Counted from the stretch's first letter, positions 51,974-61,212 are shown. The stretch: 64,000 nucleotides of DNA from Priestia abyssalis (GCF_002019595.1 NZ_KV917369.1:2070417-2134416), one strand, 5' to 3'. The notes: generated by a model from the letters alone, not told the origin. Numbers and translations are program-made.

Positions 51974-52819
51974 TTATTCGTTTACCCACCCTAATCCGAG
52001 TGTATTTTGACCCAAGTGGGTTCCAGCAATAGGGCTTAAGGTAGTAGTCGTAAATTTAATATGTGAATAAAGCTCTTCCAATTCTTTCTTCCATTCGTTC
52101 GCTTGATCCTCATCATTTCCATGAACAATACTTGCTTCTTTAATAAGGTGGGCTTCTTCGGCAAAAATTTGAAACAGGCGTTCTTTCACTTTTTTTGCTT
52201 TCCGAATTTTTTCGGATAACACTACTTTCCCGTCTTCAAATTTAACGATTAGATTTAATTTGATCAAGCTTCCGATTATCGCTTGCGTTGTTGAAAGTCG
52301 GCCTCCTTTTTGAAGCTGCGTCAAGCTTCCGGGAACGAGATACAGTCGGCCCTTATCTGGCAGTGTGCGAAGATGGGAGACGATTTCTTCGTACGACTTC
52401 CCTTGTTTTTCTAACTCTACCCCTTTTTCCACCATTTTTCCTAACGGATAGGATCCGATTTTTGAGTCAATCACTTCCACATTGAATTCTTCCATTTGAG
52501 CAGCGGTCGCCGAAGCCTGAAACGTTCCTGTTAACACACTGGAAGCATGTATGGCGATCGCATATTCATAGTTTTGTTTCAACTTGCTATACAGCTCAAC
52601 GAAATCTCCGATAGCGGGCTGCGAGCTTTTCGGAAGTTCCTTTGATTCCGCTAATTTTTGATAAAACTCGGAAGCGGAAAGATCAATATTTTCTCTGTAC
52701 GAAGTCTCTCCGAAAATAATATTCAAGGGAATGACGTAAATGTCATTTTCTTCAATGAATGCGTTTGAAAGAGTAGCGGTACTATCTGTAATCCAAGCGA
52801 TTTTATTTTGTTTTGTCAT
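51974..52819 (-). CDS. degV: DegV family fatty-acid-binding protein
   Basis: 281 residues. IAWITDSTATLSNAFIEEND, FGETSYRENIDLSASEFYQ, KSSQPAIGDF and HASSVLTGTFQAS are the DegV pattern that binds a fatty acid and serves as FakB subunit of fatty-acid kinase. The upstream gap (52820-53206) contains no feature I can support beyond AT-rich sequence and a short GGAAG/CTTCC stem. Confidence 0.9.
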   Translation of the reverse strand: MTKQNKIAWITDSTATLSNAFIEENDIYVIPLNIIFGETSYRENIDLSASEFYQKLAESKELPKSSQPAIGDFVELYSKLKQNYEYAIAIHASSVLTGTFQASATAAQMEEFNVEVIDSKIGSYPLGKMVEKGVELEKQGKSYEEIVSHLRTLPDKGRLYLVPGSLTQLQKGGRLSTTQAIIGSLIKLNLIVKFEDGKVVLSEKIRKAKKVKERLFQIFAEEAHLIKEASIVHGNDEDQANEWKKELEELYSHIKFTTTTLSPIAGTHLGQNTLGLGWVNE

Positions 52820-53206
52820 TAATTGATTCTCCTTAAGTGTATATATCGGCGTTGTATGGAGCTTATATTGGACGTTTATGTATGTAAACGCTGTTTTTCA
52901 TCCCGCATGACCAGGAAGGAAGCCCCGACGGACGGAAGTTTCCTTTAGCTCTCTACTATAGTTAACCGCATATTAAACGTTAAATCAATTAGCAATTTCA
53001 AATATATGCACAATCTGGCTTTAACTTAAACGGAACTAGTTTAGAGGCTTGGCAATAAGAACTGCGGGATGATGTTCCGTTCAAATGAGACAAAAAATAA
53101 AAATAAGGTCAAGCAACTTTAAAATTTTTCATACATACATTTATTCCAATGAAACTTTTTTACTATGCAGTAAGTCCATATTTTTGAAAATGGGTGGTGA
53201 GCAGGC

Positions 53207-53431
53207 ATGTCAGGTGAACAACTAACATTGTTTTATCTATTATCCTTTTTTATTCCGGTTGTCGGAATCGTTTGGATGAATGATGTTGATTTGGATAAAA
53301 AATCAGTTAGAAAAAACTGCTTGCTGATCACTATTATTCCCCTTGTTTTCAGTTGTATTTGTTGGTTTGCATTATCAGCTTTTTCTCTCATACCGACTTA
53401 TAGTGGATATTACACGCTATTGGAAGCCTAA
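53207..53431 (+). CDS. Small membrane protein at head of phospho-signalling locus
   Basis: 74 residues from ATG 53207 behind GGTGAGC. Two hydrophobic segments (LFYLLSFFIPVVGIVWM and LLITIIPLVFSCICWFALSAF) joined by DVDLDKKSVRKN. Not recognised. It lies 140 bases before the first PP2C gene and could be part of the same transcript. Confidence 0.55.
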   Translation: MSGEQLTLFYLLSFFIPVVGIVWMNDVDLDKKSVRKNCLLITIIPLVFSCICWFALSAFSLIPTYSGYYTLLEA

Positions 53432-53570
53432 TTCACGATTGGACGAATTAGGTTTTTTAAGTATGAGAAACACCGTTTTTCTTATGCTCCTTGCATCTTG
53501 CCTCCCTTTTCGGTTCAGAAAAAGCGTTGCAGCATTTGGCAATCATCATTCTTGTAAAAGGAGTGTATGT

Positions 53571-54596
53571 ATGAGGCGAATCTTCCAGGCCATATTTGCT
53601 TTGTTCCTGTTTTTTATTGTGTGGACACCTTTTGATAGAGTTGCGGAAGCGGAGAATGAAGCTGAAAAGTCAGCACCATCCAAGGAGTGGACAGAATGGC
53701 TGGAAGTGGTTCCGGCCTTTTTTGAACGCCTCCCTTGGTGGAGTTATGTAATCTTTTTCTTATTTGTTTTTTCGATTGCCATCTTTTTGTTGAAAACAAA
53801 GAAAAATCAACGCGACAGTGTAATTGCTGACGGAAAAATGAGCGTCATTCCCGGCAATGCCCAGCACATTGGCAGCCGGATTGAGCAGCAGGATGCATTT
53901 GGATTTTCTGATATTAGCGACAGTGCTTTCGTTCACAAATTCGGATCAGCGGCTGTACTGGCCGATGGGATGGGCGGATTGGCCGGCGGCAAAGAAGCGA
54001 GCCAGTTGGCGGTCCAAACATTTTTAGATGCTTACATGTCTACCCCATCTGTTGAGTCAATTGGGGAAAAGCTGCTGTTGGCATGTCAGGCAGCCAATTC
54101 CGCTGTAGTAGGACTGGCAAGACGAATGGGCTTAGAAGAAGGTGTAGGGACGACTTTAATAGCTGCAGTCGTACATGATAAACAATTATTTTGGCTATCG
54201 GTTGGAGACAGCCGGATTTATTTGCTGCAAAACGGTACCCTTCATCAATTGACAACGGATCATGTATACGCGAGAGAACTTGACGCGAAAGCCGAATGGG
54301 GAGAGATTTCACGAGAAGAGGCTTTCTTACATCCAGAACGAAACAGTTTAACGAGTTTCATAGGATTAGAGAAAATGGCGGAAGTCGATTACAGCGTTGA
54401 AGCGGTCCCGCTTTTTACAGGAAATCGAATTATCCTTTGCAGCGATGGTCTTTATGGTTCTGTTTCTGAAGCTGAAATGATTGCTGCCTGCCGCTTGGAT
54501 ACCCAAGAAGCAGCGGAAAAAATGGTGGAGATCGCTTTGTCGAAACAAAAACCACATCAAGATAATGTAACGGCAGCGATGTTAACGATTGCTTAA
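53571..54596 (+). CDS. Membrane-anchored PP2C protein phosphatase
   Basis: 341 residues from ATG 53571 behind AAAAGGAG; longer frames overlap the preceding small gene. An N-terminal hydrophobic stretch (IFQAIFALFLFFIVW) and a second helix at ~57-77 (WWSYVIFFLFVFSIAIFLL) put the catalytic domain in the cytoplasm. The PP2C domain (~95-341) has RIEQQDAFGF, LADGMGGLAGG, GDSRIYLL, CSDGLYG and DNVTAAML, so metal-binding Asp residues are intact. It should remove phosphates placed by the kinase at 56845. Part of a six-gene locus. Confidence 0.88.
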   Translation: MRRIFQAIFALFLFFIVWTPFDRVAEAENEAEKSAPSKEWTEWLEVVPAFFERLPWWSYVIFFLFVFSIAIFLLKTKKNQRDSVIADGKMSVIPGNAQHIGSRIEQQDAFGFSDISDSAFVHKFGSAAVLADGMGGLAGGKEASQLAVQTFLDAYMSTPSVESIGEKLLLACQAANSAVVGLARRMGLEEGVGTTLIAAVVHDKQLFWLSVGDSRIYLLQNGTLHQLTTDHVYARELDAKAEWGEISREEAFLHPERNSLTSFIGLEKMAEVDYSVEAVPLFTGNRIILCSDGLYGSVSEAEMIAACRLDTQEAAEKMVEIALSKQKPHQDNVTAAMLTIA

Positions 54597-54622
54597 TGTG
54601 ATGATCAAAAGGGGGAGAATGC

Positions 54623-55873
54623 ATGAAAGTGATGGCTGTAGTCACGAAACAAGTGCGCTATTGTTTCATCTTTTTACTTACGATTAGTTTAGTGTTTGCC
54701 TATCTTCTTCCGACAAAAGCTGAAACAAGGTCAATCGATCAATTGCGGAACAGTGTTGTTCGCATTCTTTGTTATGGAGCGGAAGGGATGTATATAGGAA
54801 CCGGTTTTGCGGTCGGTGATACCGAACCCGTTCGTTATATCGTAACAAACTATCATGTGGTGGAGCCCAATTTAAACGGAGTTACCGTTTTGCTGTCAAA
54901 AGAGGATCAAATTAATGTGAATGTGCTTGCCTTCGATAAAGTAAAAGATATTGCTGTATTGGAGTTAACACAAGACTTATATAAACGTCCTCCAATGGAA
55001 CTTGGCACAAGCGCAAATGTTAAGGCAAGTGAAGAAGTATATGCCCTCGGTTTTCCAGGCGATGCGGATTTAATTGATGATACTCCGTCAGGCGAACCGG
55101 ATGATGTCACGATTACAAGAGGAATTATTAGTAAGATTTCCACTCAGGGAGGACGTAAAATCTTTCAAGTGGATGTAGATATCAATCCAGGCAACTCGGG
55201 CGGCCCTTTAGTAAATGAACAAGGTCAAGTGGTGGGAATCAATACGTTTGGGGTGACGACAGCTTCAGGCATCAACGGATCCGTTCAAATTGATGAGCTT
55301 ATCCCTATATTAGAGTCCCGCGGTATTCCATATTTGACGGCTTCATCGGCAAATGCACCGGCTCCTGTGCAAGCGGAGACAGAAACATCAAATGGAATAT
55401 GGTGGATTGTAGGGATTGGCGGTGCCGCTGCATTATTCCTTTTAGTTGTGATTGTATTGCTGGCCGTTATCTTTAGAAAGAAAGGAAAATCGTCAAGTCC
55501 TCCTCCGCCGGTAAAGAAGCAGTCGTCTGCCGCTTCTGTAACAAAACAAAAACCGCTGATGGTCGGTGTGAATGGATATTTTAACAATCAGATTATTGAA
55601 TTAGGAGCGGGACAAATTACGATTGGCCGGGATCCTAATTTCTGTCAGCTCGTCTATCCAATGAATACGGTGGATATAAGCAGAAAACATTGCTCCATCA
55701 AATATAATGAGTTAAGTCAAATATTTATAGTAGAGGATTATTCCTCAAATGGAACCTTTTTACAATCGGGTGAAAGGCTTAAAGCTGGTCAAACTTATCA
55801 TCTCCGTTCAGGAGATCGCTTTTACTTGAGTTCATCGCAAAATATGTTTGAAGTTCGATTGGAGAATCGCTGA
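54623..55873 (+). CDS. Trypsin-like protease with transmembrane helix and C-terminal FHA domain
   Basis: 416 residues behind GGGGGAG. Signal or anchor (CFIFLLTISLVFAYLLP), then an HtrA-like protease domain with His in TNYHVV (~78), Asp in KDIAVLEL (~109) and Ser in NPGNSGGPL (~192). A helix at ~258-284 (ALFLLVVIVLLAVIF), a Ser/Pro linker, and an FHA domain ~310-416 (ITIGRDPNF, SRKHCSI, SSNGTF). The protease would lie outside and the phosphothreonine-binding FHA inside. Its stop abuts the next ATG. Confidence 0.9.
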   Translation: MKVMAVVTKQVRYCFIFLLTISLVFAYLLPTKAETRSIDQLRNSVVRILCYGAEGMYIGTGFAVGDTEPVRYIVTNYHVVEPNLNGVTVLLSKEDQINVNVLAFDKVKDIAVLELTQDLYKRPPMELGTSANVKASEEVYALGFPGDADLIDDTPSGEPDDVTITRGIISKISTQGGRKIFQVDVDINPGNSGGPLVNEQGQVVGINTFGVTTASGINGSVQIDELIPILESRGIPYLTASSANAPAPVQAETETSNGIWWIVGIGGAAALFLLVVIVLLAVIFRKKGKSSSPPPPVKKQSSAASVTKQKPLMVGVNGYFNNQIIELGAGQITIGRDPNFCQLVYPMNTVDISRKHCSIKYNELSQIFIVEDYSSNGTFLQSGERLKAGQTYHLRSGDRFYLSSSQNMFEVRLENR

Positions 55874-56602
55874 ATGCTGTTTCAAACAGGGATCGTTTCG
55901 CATGAAGGAGGCAGGCGTGTAAATGAAGATTTTGCTGATTTTTACATGGAAAGAGGCGGCGGATGCTGGGTGGTTGCTGATGGGCTTGGAGGGCATCAGG
56001 CCGGGGACATTGCTTCTAAAATAGCCGTTCAAACCTTTCTTTTTCATTACGAGCAAACGAAAGGTGTTGCACCGCATGTTTTAGCAGCAGGTATGGAAAA
56101 AGCTCAGCAAGCCATTCTGACCGAACAGAAAAATAATCGGATGTTATCTTCCATGAGAACGACGATGGTCGCTCTCGTTTGTTCGGAGAAGACAGCGAAT
56201 TGGGCACATATTGGAGATTCGAGACTTTATCATTTTCGCCGCGGCAAAATAGCGGTTCGAACGAAGGATCATAGCGTTTGTCAAGCACTCGTGAATGCGG
56301 GTGAATTAACGATGGAACAAATCCGTTTTCATGAGGATCGGAATCGGCTTTATCGTGTGCTTGGAACGGACGGTTCCGTAAAAGCGGCCGTGAACAAGGG
56401 AGTACAATTGCAGCATGGTGATGCTTTCTTACTATGTACAGATGGATTTTGGGAATATGTGATGGAAGAAGAAATGGAAAATGCATTAATGGCGGCACAT
56501 TCTCCAGACCATTGGTTAAACAGCATGCTTGCCATTCTTGAAAAACGTGTGCAGGGAAATCAAGATAATTTCACAGCACTGGCTGTCTTTGTAAAGAAAT
56601 AA
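55874..56602 (+). CDS. PP2C-family protein phosphatase, soluble
   Basis: 242 residues starting directly after the previous stop (TGAATG), so translation is coupled. Full PP2C set: GGRRVNEDFADFY, VADGLGGHQAGD, GDSRLYHF, CTDGFWEYV, DNFTALAVF. No membrane segment, in contrast to the first phosphatase of the locus. It likely opposes the same kinase with other substrates or location. Confidence 0.9.
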   Translation: MLFQTGIVSHEGGRRVNEDFADFYMERGGGCWVVADGLGGHQAGDIASKIAVQTFLFHYEQTKGVAPHVLAAGMEKAQQAILTEQKNNRMLSSMRTTMVALVCSEKTANWAHIGDSRLYHFRRGKIAVRTKDHSVCQALVNAGELTMEQIRFHEDRNRLYRVLGTDGSVKAAVNKGVQLQHGDAFLLCTDGFWEYVMEEEMENALMAAHSPDHWLNSMLAILEKRVQGNQDNFTALAVFVKK

Positions 56603-56621
56603 GAAAGAATTATTCGATGAG

Positions 56622-56807
56622 TGCTGGTGTCTAGCTCCAGCGCCTAGCTCGTTGTGGAAAAGATGATTGCCCTCATAAGGCAAAAAGCGCCTTATGGGTC
56701 AATCCCTATTTCCTTGGGGCCACAGGATGTGGGTCATGCCGACGTTGCCGCAGGACGCGGCGGTCTTAGTCGGCCTTCCTCATCAAGGCGCTTGCGCTTT
56801 TCTTATG
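56622..56807 (+). repeat. Interspersed Bacillus repeat (GTGTCTAGCTCCAGCGCC type)
   Basis: Begins GTGTCTAGCTCCAGCGCCTA and ends AAGGCGCTTGCGCTTTTCTT, the conserved ends of a repeat widely scattered in Bacillus genomes as I recall it. The interior holds hairpins CATAAGGC/GCCTTATG and GCCGC/GCGGC. It separates the phosphatase and kinase genes. Confidence 0.75.
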
Positions 56808-56844
56808 AAAGCAGGAACATTTTCATCATGAAAGAGGTGTCATC

Positions 56845-59304
56845 ATGAGCGATTTCAGCCATCTTTGTTTTGGTTGTATGGAGAACAAAGGAGAGGCACA
56901 GGTTTGTCCGTTTTGCGGCTGGGTGGAAGGTACCCCGGCAGAAGCTCCTCAGCATTTGCGGCCGGGCACTGTTTTGCATGAAAAGTATGTATTGGGGCGT
57001 GTGTTGGGGCATGGCGGATTCGGGATCACGTATTTAGCCTGGGATTTGAATTTAGACATGAAACTAGCGATCAAAGAGTATATGCCAAGGGATTTTGCCA
57101 CAAGATCCCCTGAACATACCGCCGTGTCCGTCTTTACAGGACAGCTTGAATCCCATTTTGAACATGGACTGAAGAAATTTTTGGATGAAGCGAAAACATT
57201 GGCGCAATTCAATGCTCACCCGGGAATTGTCGGGGTACGGGACTTTTTTAGAGAAAATGGTACCGCCTATTTAGTAATGTATTATCTGGAAGGCATTGAT
57301 TTTAAACAGTACTTGGAAATGCAGGGTGGAAAAATCCCATTTGGAACAGCACTTAAGATTATGATACCGGTAATGGATGCGTTAAGAGAAGTTCACGGAA
57401 CGGGGACTCTTCACCGCGATATTAGCCCTGACAACATTTATATTACAGCAGAAGGGCAAGTAAAAGTGCTGGATTTTGGGGCTGCAAGGCATGCCATGAA
57501 CGAATTCAGCAAAAGCATCTCGGTTATTTTAAAACCGGGTTATGCACCTGAAGAGCAGTATCGTTCGAAAGGAAAGCAAGGACCCTGGACGGATGTCTAT
57601 GCGGCGGCGGCCACCTTTTACCGCGCAATCGTCGGCCATGTTCCCCCGGAATCACTGGATCGATTAGAAGAAGACACCATCGAACGGCCGTCGAAGCTGG
57701 GAGCAGACATTCCGCCGGAAGCGGAAGCGGCCTTAATGAAGGCACTCGCTGTGAAGCAAACAGACCGGTATCAAATCATCGGAGAATTTCAGCAAGCATT
57801 ATTAAAGTCAACCGGGGAGGGGAGTGGAGAGCTTTTTGAGGAAAAGGGGGAAATAAAACCTGAAAAAGTGGAAAAAAAGGAAACTCTCAATCTCACTCAT
57901 CAAAAAAAGGTTCAACCCCAACAACCGAAAAAGAAAAATGGAGGAGCCAAATGGGCATGGATTGCAGGAGGGGCGGTACTTATTGGAATCGTGTCAGTTG
58001 GCTTTGTGCTGATGTTGATGTTCATTGGATTAGCAGCAGAGGAACCAGCCCAGCCAAATAACAATAACCACACCAAGCAGGAGACAGGAAAGGATCATGC
58101 CGTTAAACAAGTAACCGTACCAAATGTTCTGGATTCAACGGAAAAAGAAGCGAAAACCTTTTTAACGAATGCAGGATTGAAAGTTGGGAATGTCGTGTAT
58201 GTGGAAAGTGCCATCGTGAGAACGGGGCATGTCGTCAAGCAATCGATAGAACCGGAACAAAAAGCGAAAGAACATGATGCGGTGAATTTGGAAATAAGCA
58301 AAGGGATTCAATTGCCGGTTGACGCTGCGGCCATTCAAACGAAGAAAATGGAGTTAGTAAACGAATATTGGAATAAGGGACATGAGCTTGATCAGAAAAA
58401 TGATTTGAATGGGGCTCTCACTCTGTACATTCAGGCAAGGGATATGGCTGCTGAACTGGTGAAAAACGACGGCGATTTTGATGCCCAATATGCTCAAGGG
58501 GTCTTGTCTCGCAATATCGCATCAATTAAAGGAGATTTAGGCTATTACTATTATGGCCTTCAAGACGCGGAGGAAAGCATTGTCATCTTAGAGGATTTGT
58601 ATGCCAAAGATCCTGTGTTCCAAAAAAATCCGAAAGAGCTGGCATCCGCATATGAGACATTGTCGTATTTGCAAATATTTAATCAATCGCCAAAAGAAGC
58701 GATCGCTTCAGCGGAAAAGGGGCTCGGAATTGACCCGAATCAAGTATGGCTTCAACTTGATTTGGCTCATGCCTATTTGTTGAACGGTGATTATGAAATA
58801 GCCGCTGATTTGTATATGAATTATAAAGATACGGCAGTGGACAACGGCAAAACGTTTAAAGATTATGTGCTTGATGACTTTAAACGGTTGAAGGAAGCCG
58901 GAATCACCCATCCGGATATGGAAAAGATCGAAGCGCTATTGACCGGCGGCAGCGGCGACCAGGGAGAAATTGAAGTCACGATTCATGCCAATGCCATTTC
59001 AATGGAAGAAGAGAATGTTGCTGGATACATGAGTACAATTGATCCTCAAAGCCCTGTCTATTCGGGAACAGAAAAGATGCTGACCGATTTGTTTCATGCA
59101 TATGAGCAGTTTGAGGTCAACATTGAGAGTATCGAAGTGTTAGAGATTAACGGCAATACGGCAAAAGTAAAAGTCGCCCAAAAACTTTCATATAGCGACG
59201 GGACACAAACCTATGAATCCAGCAGTACATTTATTCATACACTAATACGTTCAGACGGTGTGTTTAAATGGCTGATTCAACAAAGTGAAAAGGAGGGAAA
59301 TTAA
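56845..59304 (+). CDS. Zinc-ribbon / Ser-Thr kinase / TM / PASTA receptor kinase
   Basis: 819 residues behind GAAAGAGG. Residues 8-24 carry two Cys pairs (CFGC and CPFC). The kinase domain runs ~47-315 with a glycine loop GHGGFGITYLAWD, Lys in LAIKEY (~75), HRDISPDN (~190) and DFGAARH (~209). A Lys-rich linker leads to a helix at ~369-393. Outside: one PASTA domain (~420-492, VTVPNVLDSTEKEAK), a helical TPR-like part (~495-690) and a final domain (~705-819) resembling a nuclear-transport-factor-like fold. It is the only kinase of the locus; the external part probably senses a wall or peptide signal. Confidence 0.9.
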   Translation: MSDFSHLCFGCMENKGEAQVCPFCGWVEGTPAEAPQHLRPGTVLHEKYVLGRVLGHGGFGITYLAWDLNLDMKLAIKEYMPRDFATRSPEHTAVSVFTGQLESHFEHGLKKFLDEAKTLAQFNAHPGIVGVRDFFRENGTAYLVMYYLEGIDFKQYLEMQGGKIPFGTALKIMIPVMDALREVHGTGTLHRDISPDNIYITAEGQVKVLDFGAARHAMNEFSKSISVILKPGYAPEEQYRSKGKQGPWTDVYAAAATFYRAIVGHVPPESLDRLEEDTIERPSKLGADIPPEAEAALMKALAVKQTDRYQIIGEFQQALLKSTGEGSGELFEEKGEIKPEKVEKKETLNLTHQKKVQPQQPKKKNGGAKWAWIAGGAVLIGIVSVGFVLMLMFIGLAAEEPAQPNNNNHTKQETGKDHAVKQVTVPNVLDSTEKEAKTFLTNAGLKVGNVVYVESAIVRTGHVVKQSIEPEQKAKEHDAVNLEISKGIQLPVDAAAIQTKKMELVNEYWNKGHELDQKNDLNGALTLYIQARDMAAELVKNDGDFDAQYAQGVLSRNIASIKGDLGYYYYGLQDAEESIVILEDLYAKDPVFQKNPKELASAYETLSYLQIFNQSPKEAIASAEKGLGIDPNQVWLQLDLAHAYLLNGDYEIAADLYMNYKDTAVDNGKTFKDYVLDDFKRLKEAGITHPDMEKIEALLTGGSGDQGEIEVTIHANAISMEEENVAGYMSTIDPQSPVYSGTEKMLTDLFHAYEQFEVNIESIEVLEINGNTAKVKVAQKLSYSDGTQTYESSSTFIHTLIRSDGVFKWLIQQSEKEGN

Positions 59305-59305
59305 A

Positions 59306-59899
59306 GTGAAACGTTGTGAAAAAGGGCATTATTATGATGAGACGAAACATAGTTTATGTCCCCATTGCGGGGTGAATATCGACTTGAATCTCGGTGTGAC
59401 GATGCCAAAAAGGCCAAACCAAGGGGGAGATATGGAGAAAACCCAAGCAAGGTTTTCGACTGGAAACGACCAACTGGGTGTAACCCAAGCGAAAACACCT
59501 TCTGTTCCTCCAAGAAATGATGATGGGAAAACGGTGGCCATCGTCCGCAAGCAAACAGGACTTGACCCGGTCGTTGGCTGGTTAGTTTGTATTGAAGGCC
59601 CGGATAGAGGAAGAGATTACCGGATAAGAAGTGAACGGAATTTCATTGGCCGCTCGGAAAAAATGGATATTAACATTTCTGGAGATGAAGCCGTTTCAAG
59701 GGAGAACCATGCAATTATAAGCTATAGCCCAAAGAAAAAGCAATTCCGCATTTATCCCGGGGACTCAAGAGGGCTCGTCTACTTAAATGATGATGAAGTG
59801 GTCGTATCCGATTTGCTAAAACCGTATGATGTGATTGAATTGGGTCAAACCAAATTAATGTTCATCCCATTTTGCGGAGACCACTTTCAGTGGGCATGA
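59306..59899 (+). CDS. Zinc-ribbon FHA adaptor protein
   Basis: 197 residues from GTG 59306 behind AAGGAGGG; it lies two bases after the kinase stop. The N-terminus has Cys in CEKGHYYDE and a CPHCG pair, a zinc ribbon like that of the kinase. A disordered Thr/Pro/Lys linker (~40-85) with several Thr could be the phosphorylated stretch. The FHA domain (~95-190) has FIGRSEKMDINI and VSRENHAII. It is soluble and probably reads phosphothreonine made by the kinase. Confidence 0.88.
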   Translation: MKRCEKGHYYDETKHSLCPHCGVNIDLNLGVTMPKRPNQGGDMEKTQARFSTGNDQLGVTQAKTPSVPPRNDDGKTVAIVRKQTGLDPVVGWLVCIEGPDRGRDYRIRSERNFIGRSEKMDINISGDEAVSRENHAIISYSPKKKQFRIYPGDSRGLVYLNDDEVVVSDLLKPYDVIELGQTKLMFIPFCGDHFQWA

Positions 59900-59959
59900 G
59901 CATTTAATCGCTGGCATGATGCTCACTTACGAAAAGTTGATAATCATAATGTATGTAAG

Positions 59960-59991
59960 CAGTCCTTTCGTCATGAGAGGACTGTTTTTTT
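59960..59991 (+). terminator. Terminator of the phospho-signalling locus
   Basis: CAGTCCTTTC pairs with GAGAGGACTG and seven T follow. Confidence 0.85.
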
Positions 59992-60137
59992 AGGCATGAA
60001 GGGAAGATTTAAAAGGTCTTGAACACAGGCTGCAGGAAAGTATAGCTAAAAAGTAAAATTTACTTATTATTTAAACAAGAGGAAAATTTGATTTTGGTTA
60101 AAGTCTATATAATCTGTCATCTTTGTCTAGTAATTTT

Positions 60138-60170
60138 TTTAGTAAAAATGATAAGATTATTCATAGTAAA
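60138..60170 (+). promoter_or_regulatory. TTTAGTAAA operator-like sites upstream of aldo/keto reductase
   Basis: TTTAGTAAA at 60138-60146 and a partial CATAGTAAAA at 60162. The same nine-base pseudo-palindrome occurs before the LacI gene and the binding-protein gene. Confidence 0.45.
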
Positions 60171-60189
60171 ATAGGAGAGGATGACAGAT

Positions 60190-61185
60190 ATGACTTATAG
60201 TTTTAATTCAAACAGGTATAACAATATGATATATCGCCGCTGCGGCAGAAGCGGTGTAAAGTTACCCGCCGTTTCTTTAGGTCTTTGGCACAATTTTGGC
60301 GGGATAAATTCCTATGAAAATGCCCGGGCAATGCTGAGGCGCGCATTTGATTTAGGTATCACCCATTTTGATTTAGCTAACAACTATGGACCTCCTCCGG
60401 GTTCTGCTGAGGAACAGTTCGGGCGAATACTGAAGGAAAATTTCTCAGCTTATCGCGATGAAATGTTCATTTCAACGAAAGCTGGTTTCTATATGTGGCC
60501 GGGTCCATATGGAGAATGGGGATCCCGAAAAAATGTACTGGCAAGCTTGGATCAAAGCTTAAAGAGAATGGGAATCGAATATGTAGATTTATTTTACTCC
60601 CACCGGCCGGATCCAGAAACCCCTTTGGAAGAAACAATGGGGGCACTCGATCATGCCGTCCGGCAAGGGAAAGCCTTATACATCGGCTTATCTAACTACA
60701 ATGTGGAGGAAACGAAGCAGGCCATAGATATTTTAAAACGATTAGGAACCCCTTGTTTGATTCATCAACCATCATATTCTATGTTTGATCGATGGATTGA
60801 AGACGGACTTCAAGAGTTGCTGCAAAAAGAGGGAATTGGTTCGATTGCCTACAAGCCTTTATCGGGTGGTTTGTTGACGAACCGGTATTTGAACGGCATT
60901 CCTCAAGATTCCCGAGCGGCTGGTGCCAGTGTTTTTCTAAATTCTCAAGATATTACGGAAAATCTTTTGAGAAAGGTAATAAGATTGGATAAGATTGCTG
61001 GGGAGCGTGGACAAACTTTGGCTCAAATGGCGCTTGCCTGGACATTAAGGGATGACAAAGTAACTTCGACTTTAATAGGTGCAAGCCGACCGGAACAAAT
61101 CGACGAGAACGTAGCGGCACTTCAAAATCTTGATTTCTCGCAAGAAGAGAGGGTTGCCATTGACCTTATATTAAAGGATGAATAA
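60190..61185 (+). CDS. Aldo/keto reductase (YghZ-like)
   Basis: 331 residues; I choose ATG 60190, nine bases behind AGGAGAGG, because ATG 60181 touches that site. Landmarks: YRRCGRSGVKLPAVSLGLWH, FDLANNYGPPPGSAEEQFG (catalytic Tyr region), STKAGFYMWPGPYGEWGSRK and DLFYSHRPDP. The family reduces aldehydes such as glyceraldehyde-3-phosphate or methylglyoxal with NADPH. It shares operator-like sites with the sugar genes downstream, so sugar metabolism is likely. Confidence 0.9.
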   Translation: MTYSFNSNRYNNMIYRRCGRSGVKLPAVSLGLWHNFGGINSYENARAMLRRAFDLGITHFDLANNYGPPPGSAEEQFGRILKENFSAYRDEMFISTKAGFYMWPGPYGEWGSRKNVLASLDQSLKRMGIEYVDLFYSHRPDPETPLEETMGALDHAVRQGKALYIGLSNYNVEETKQAIDILKRLGTPCLIHQPSYSMFDRWIEDGLQELLQKEGIGSIAYKPLSGGLLTNRYLNGIPQDSRAAGASVFLNSQDITENLLRKVIRLDKIAGERGQTLAQMALAWTLRDDKVTSTLIGASRPEQIDENVAALQNLDFSQEERVAIDLILKDE

Positions 61186-61212
61186 AAGAGAACTAATTGA
61201 ATGAAGAGATAA

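Noticed and set aside
56654..56848. 64-codon frame between phosphatase and kinase genes
   Set aside because: It lies inside the interspersed Bacillus repeat and has no ribosome site.
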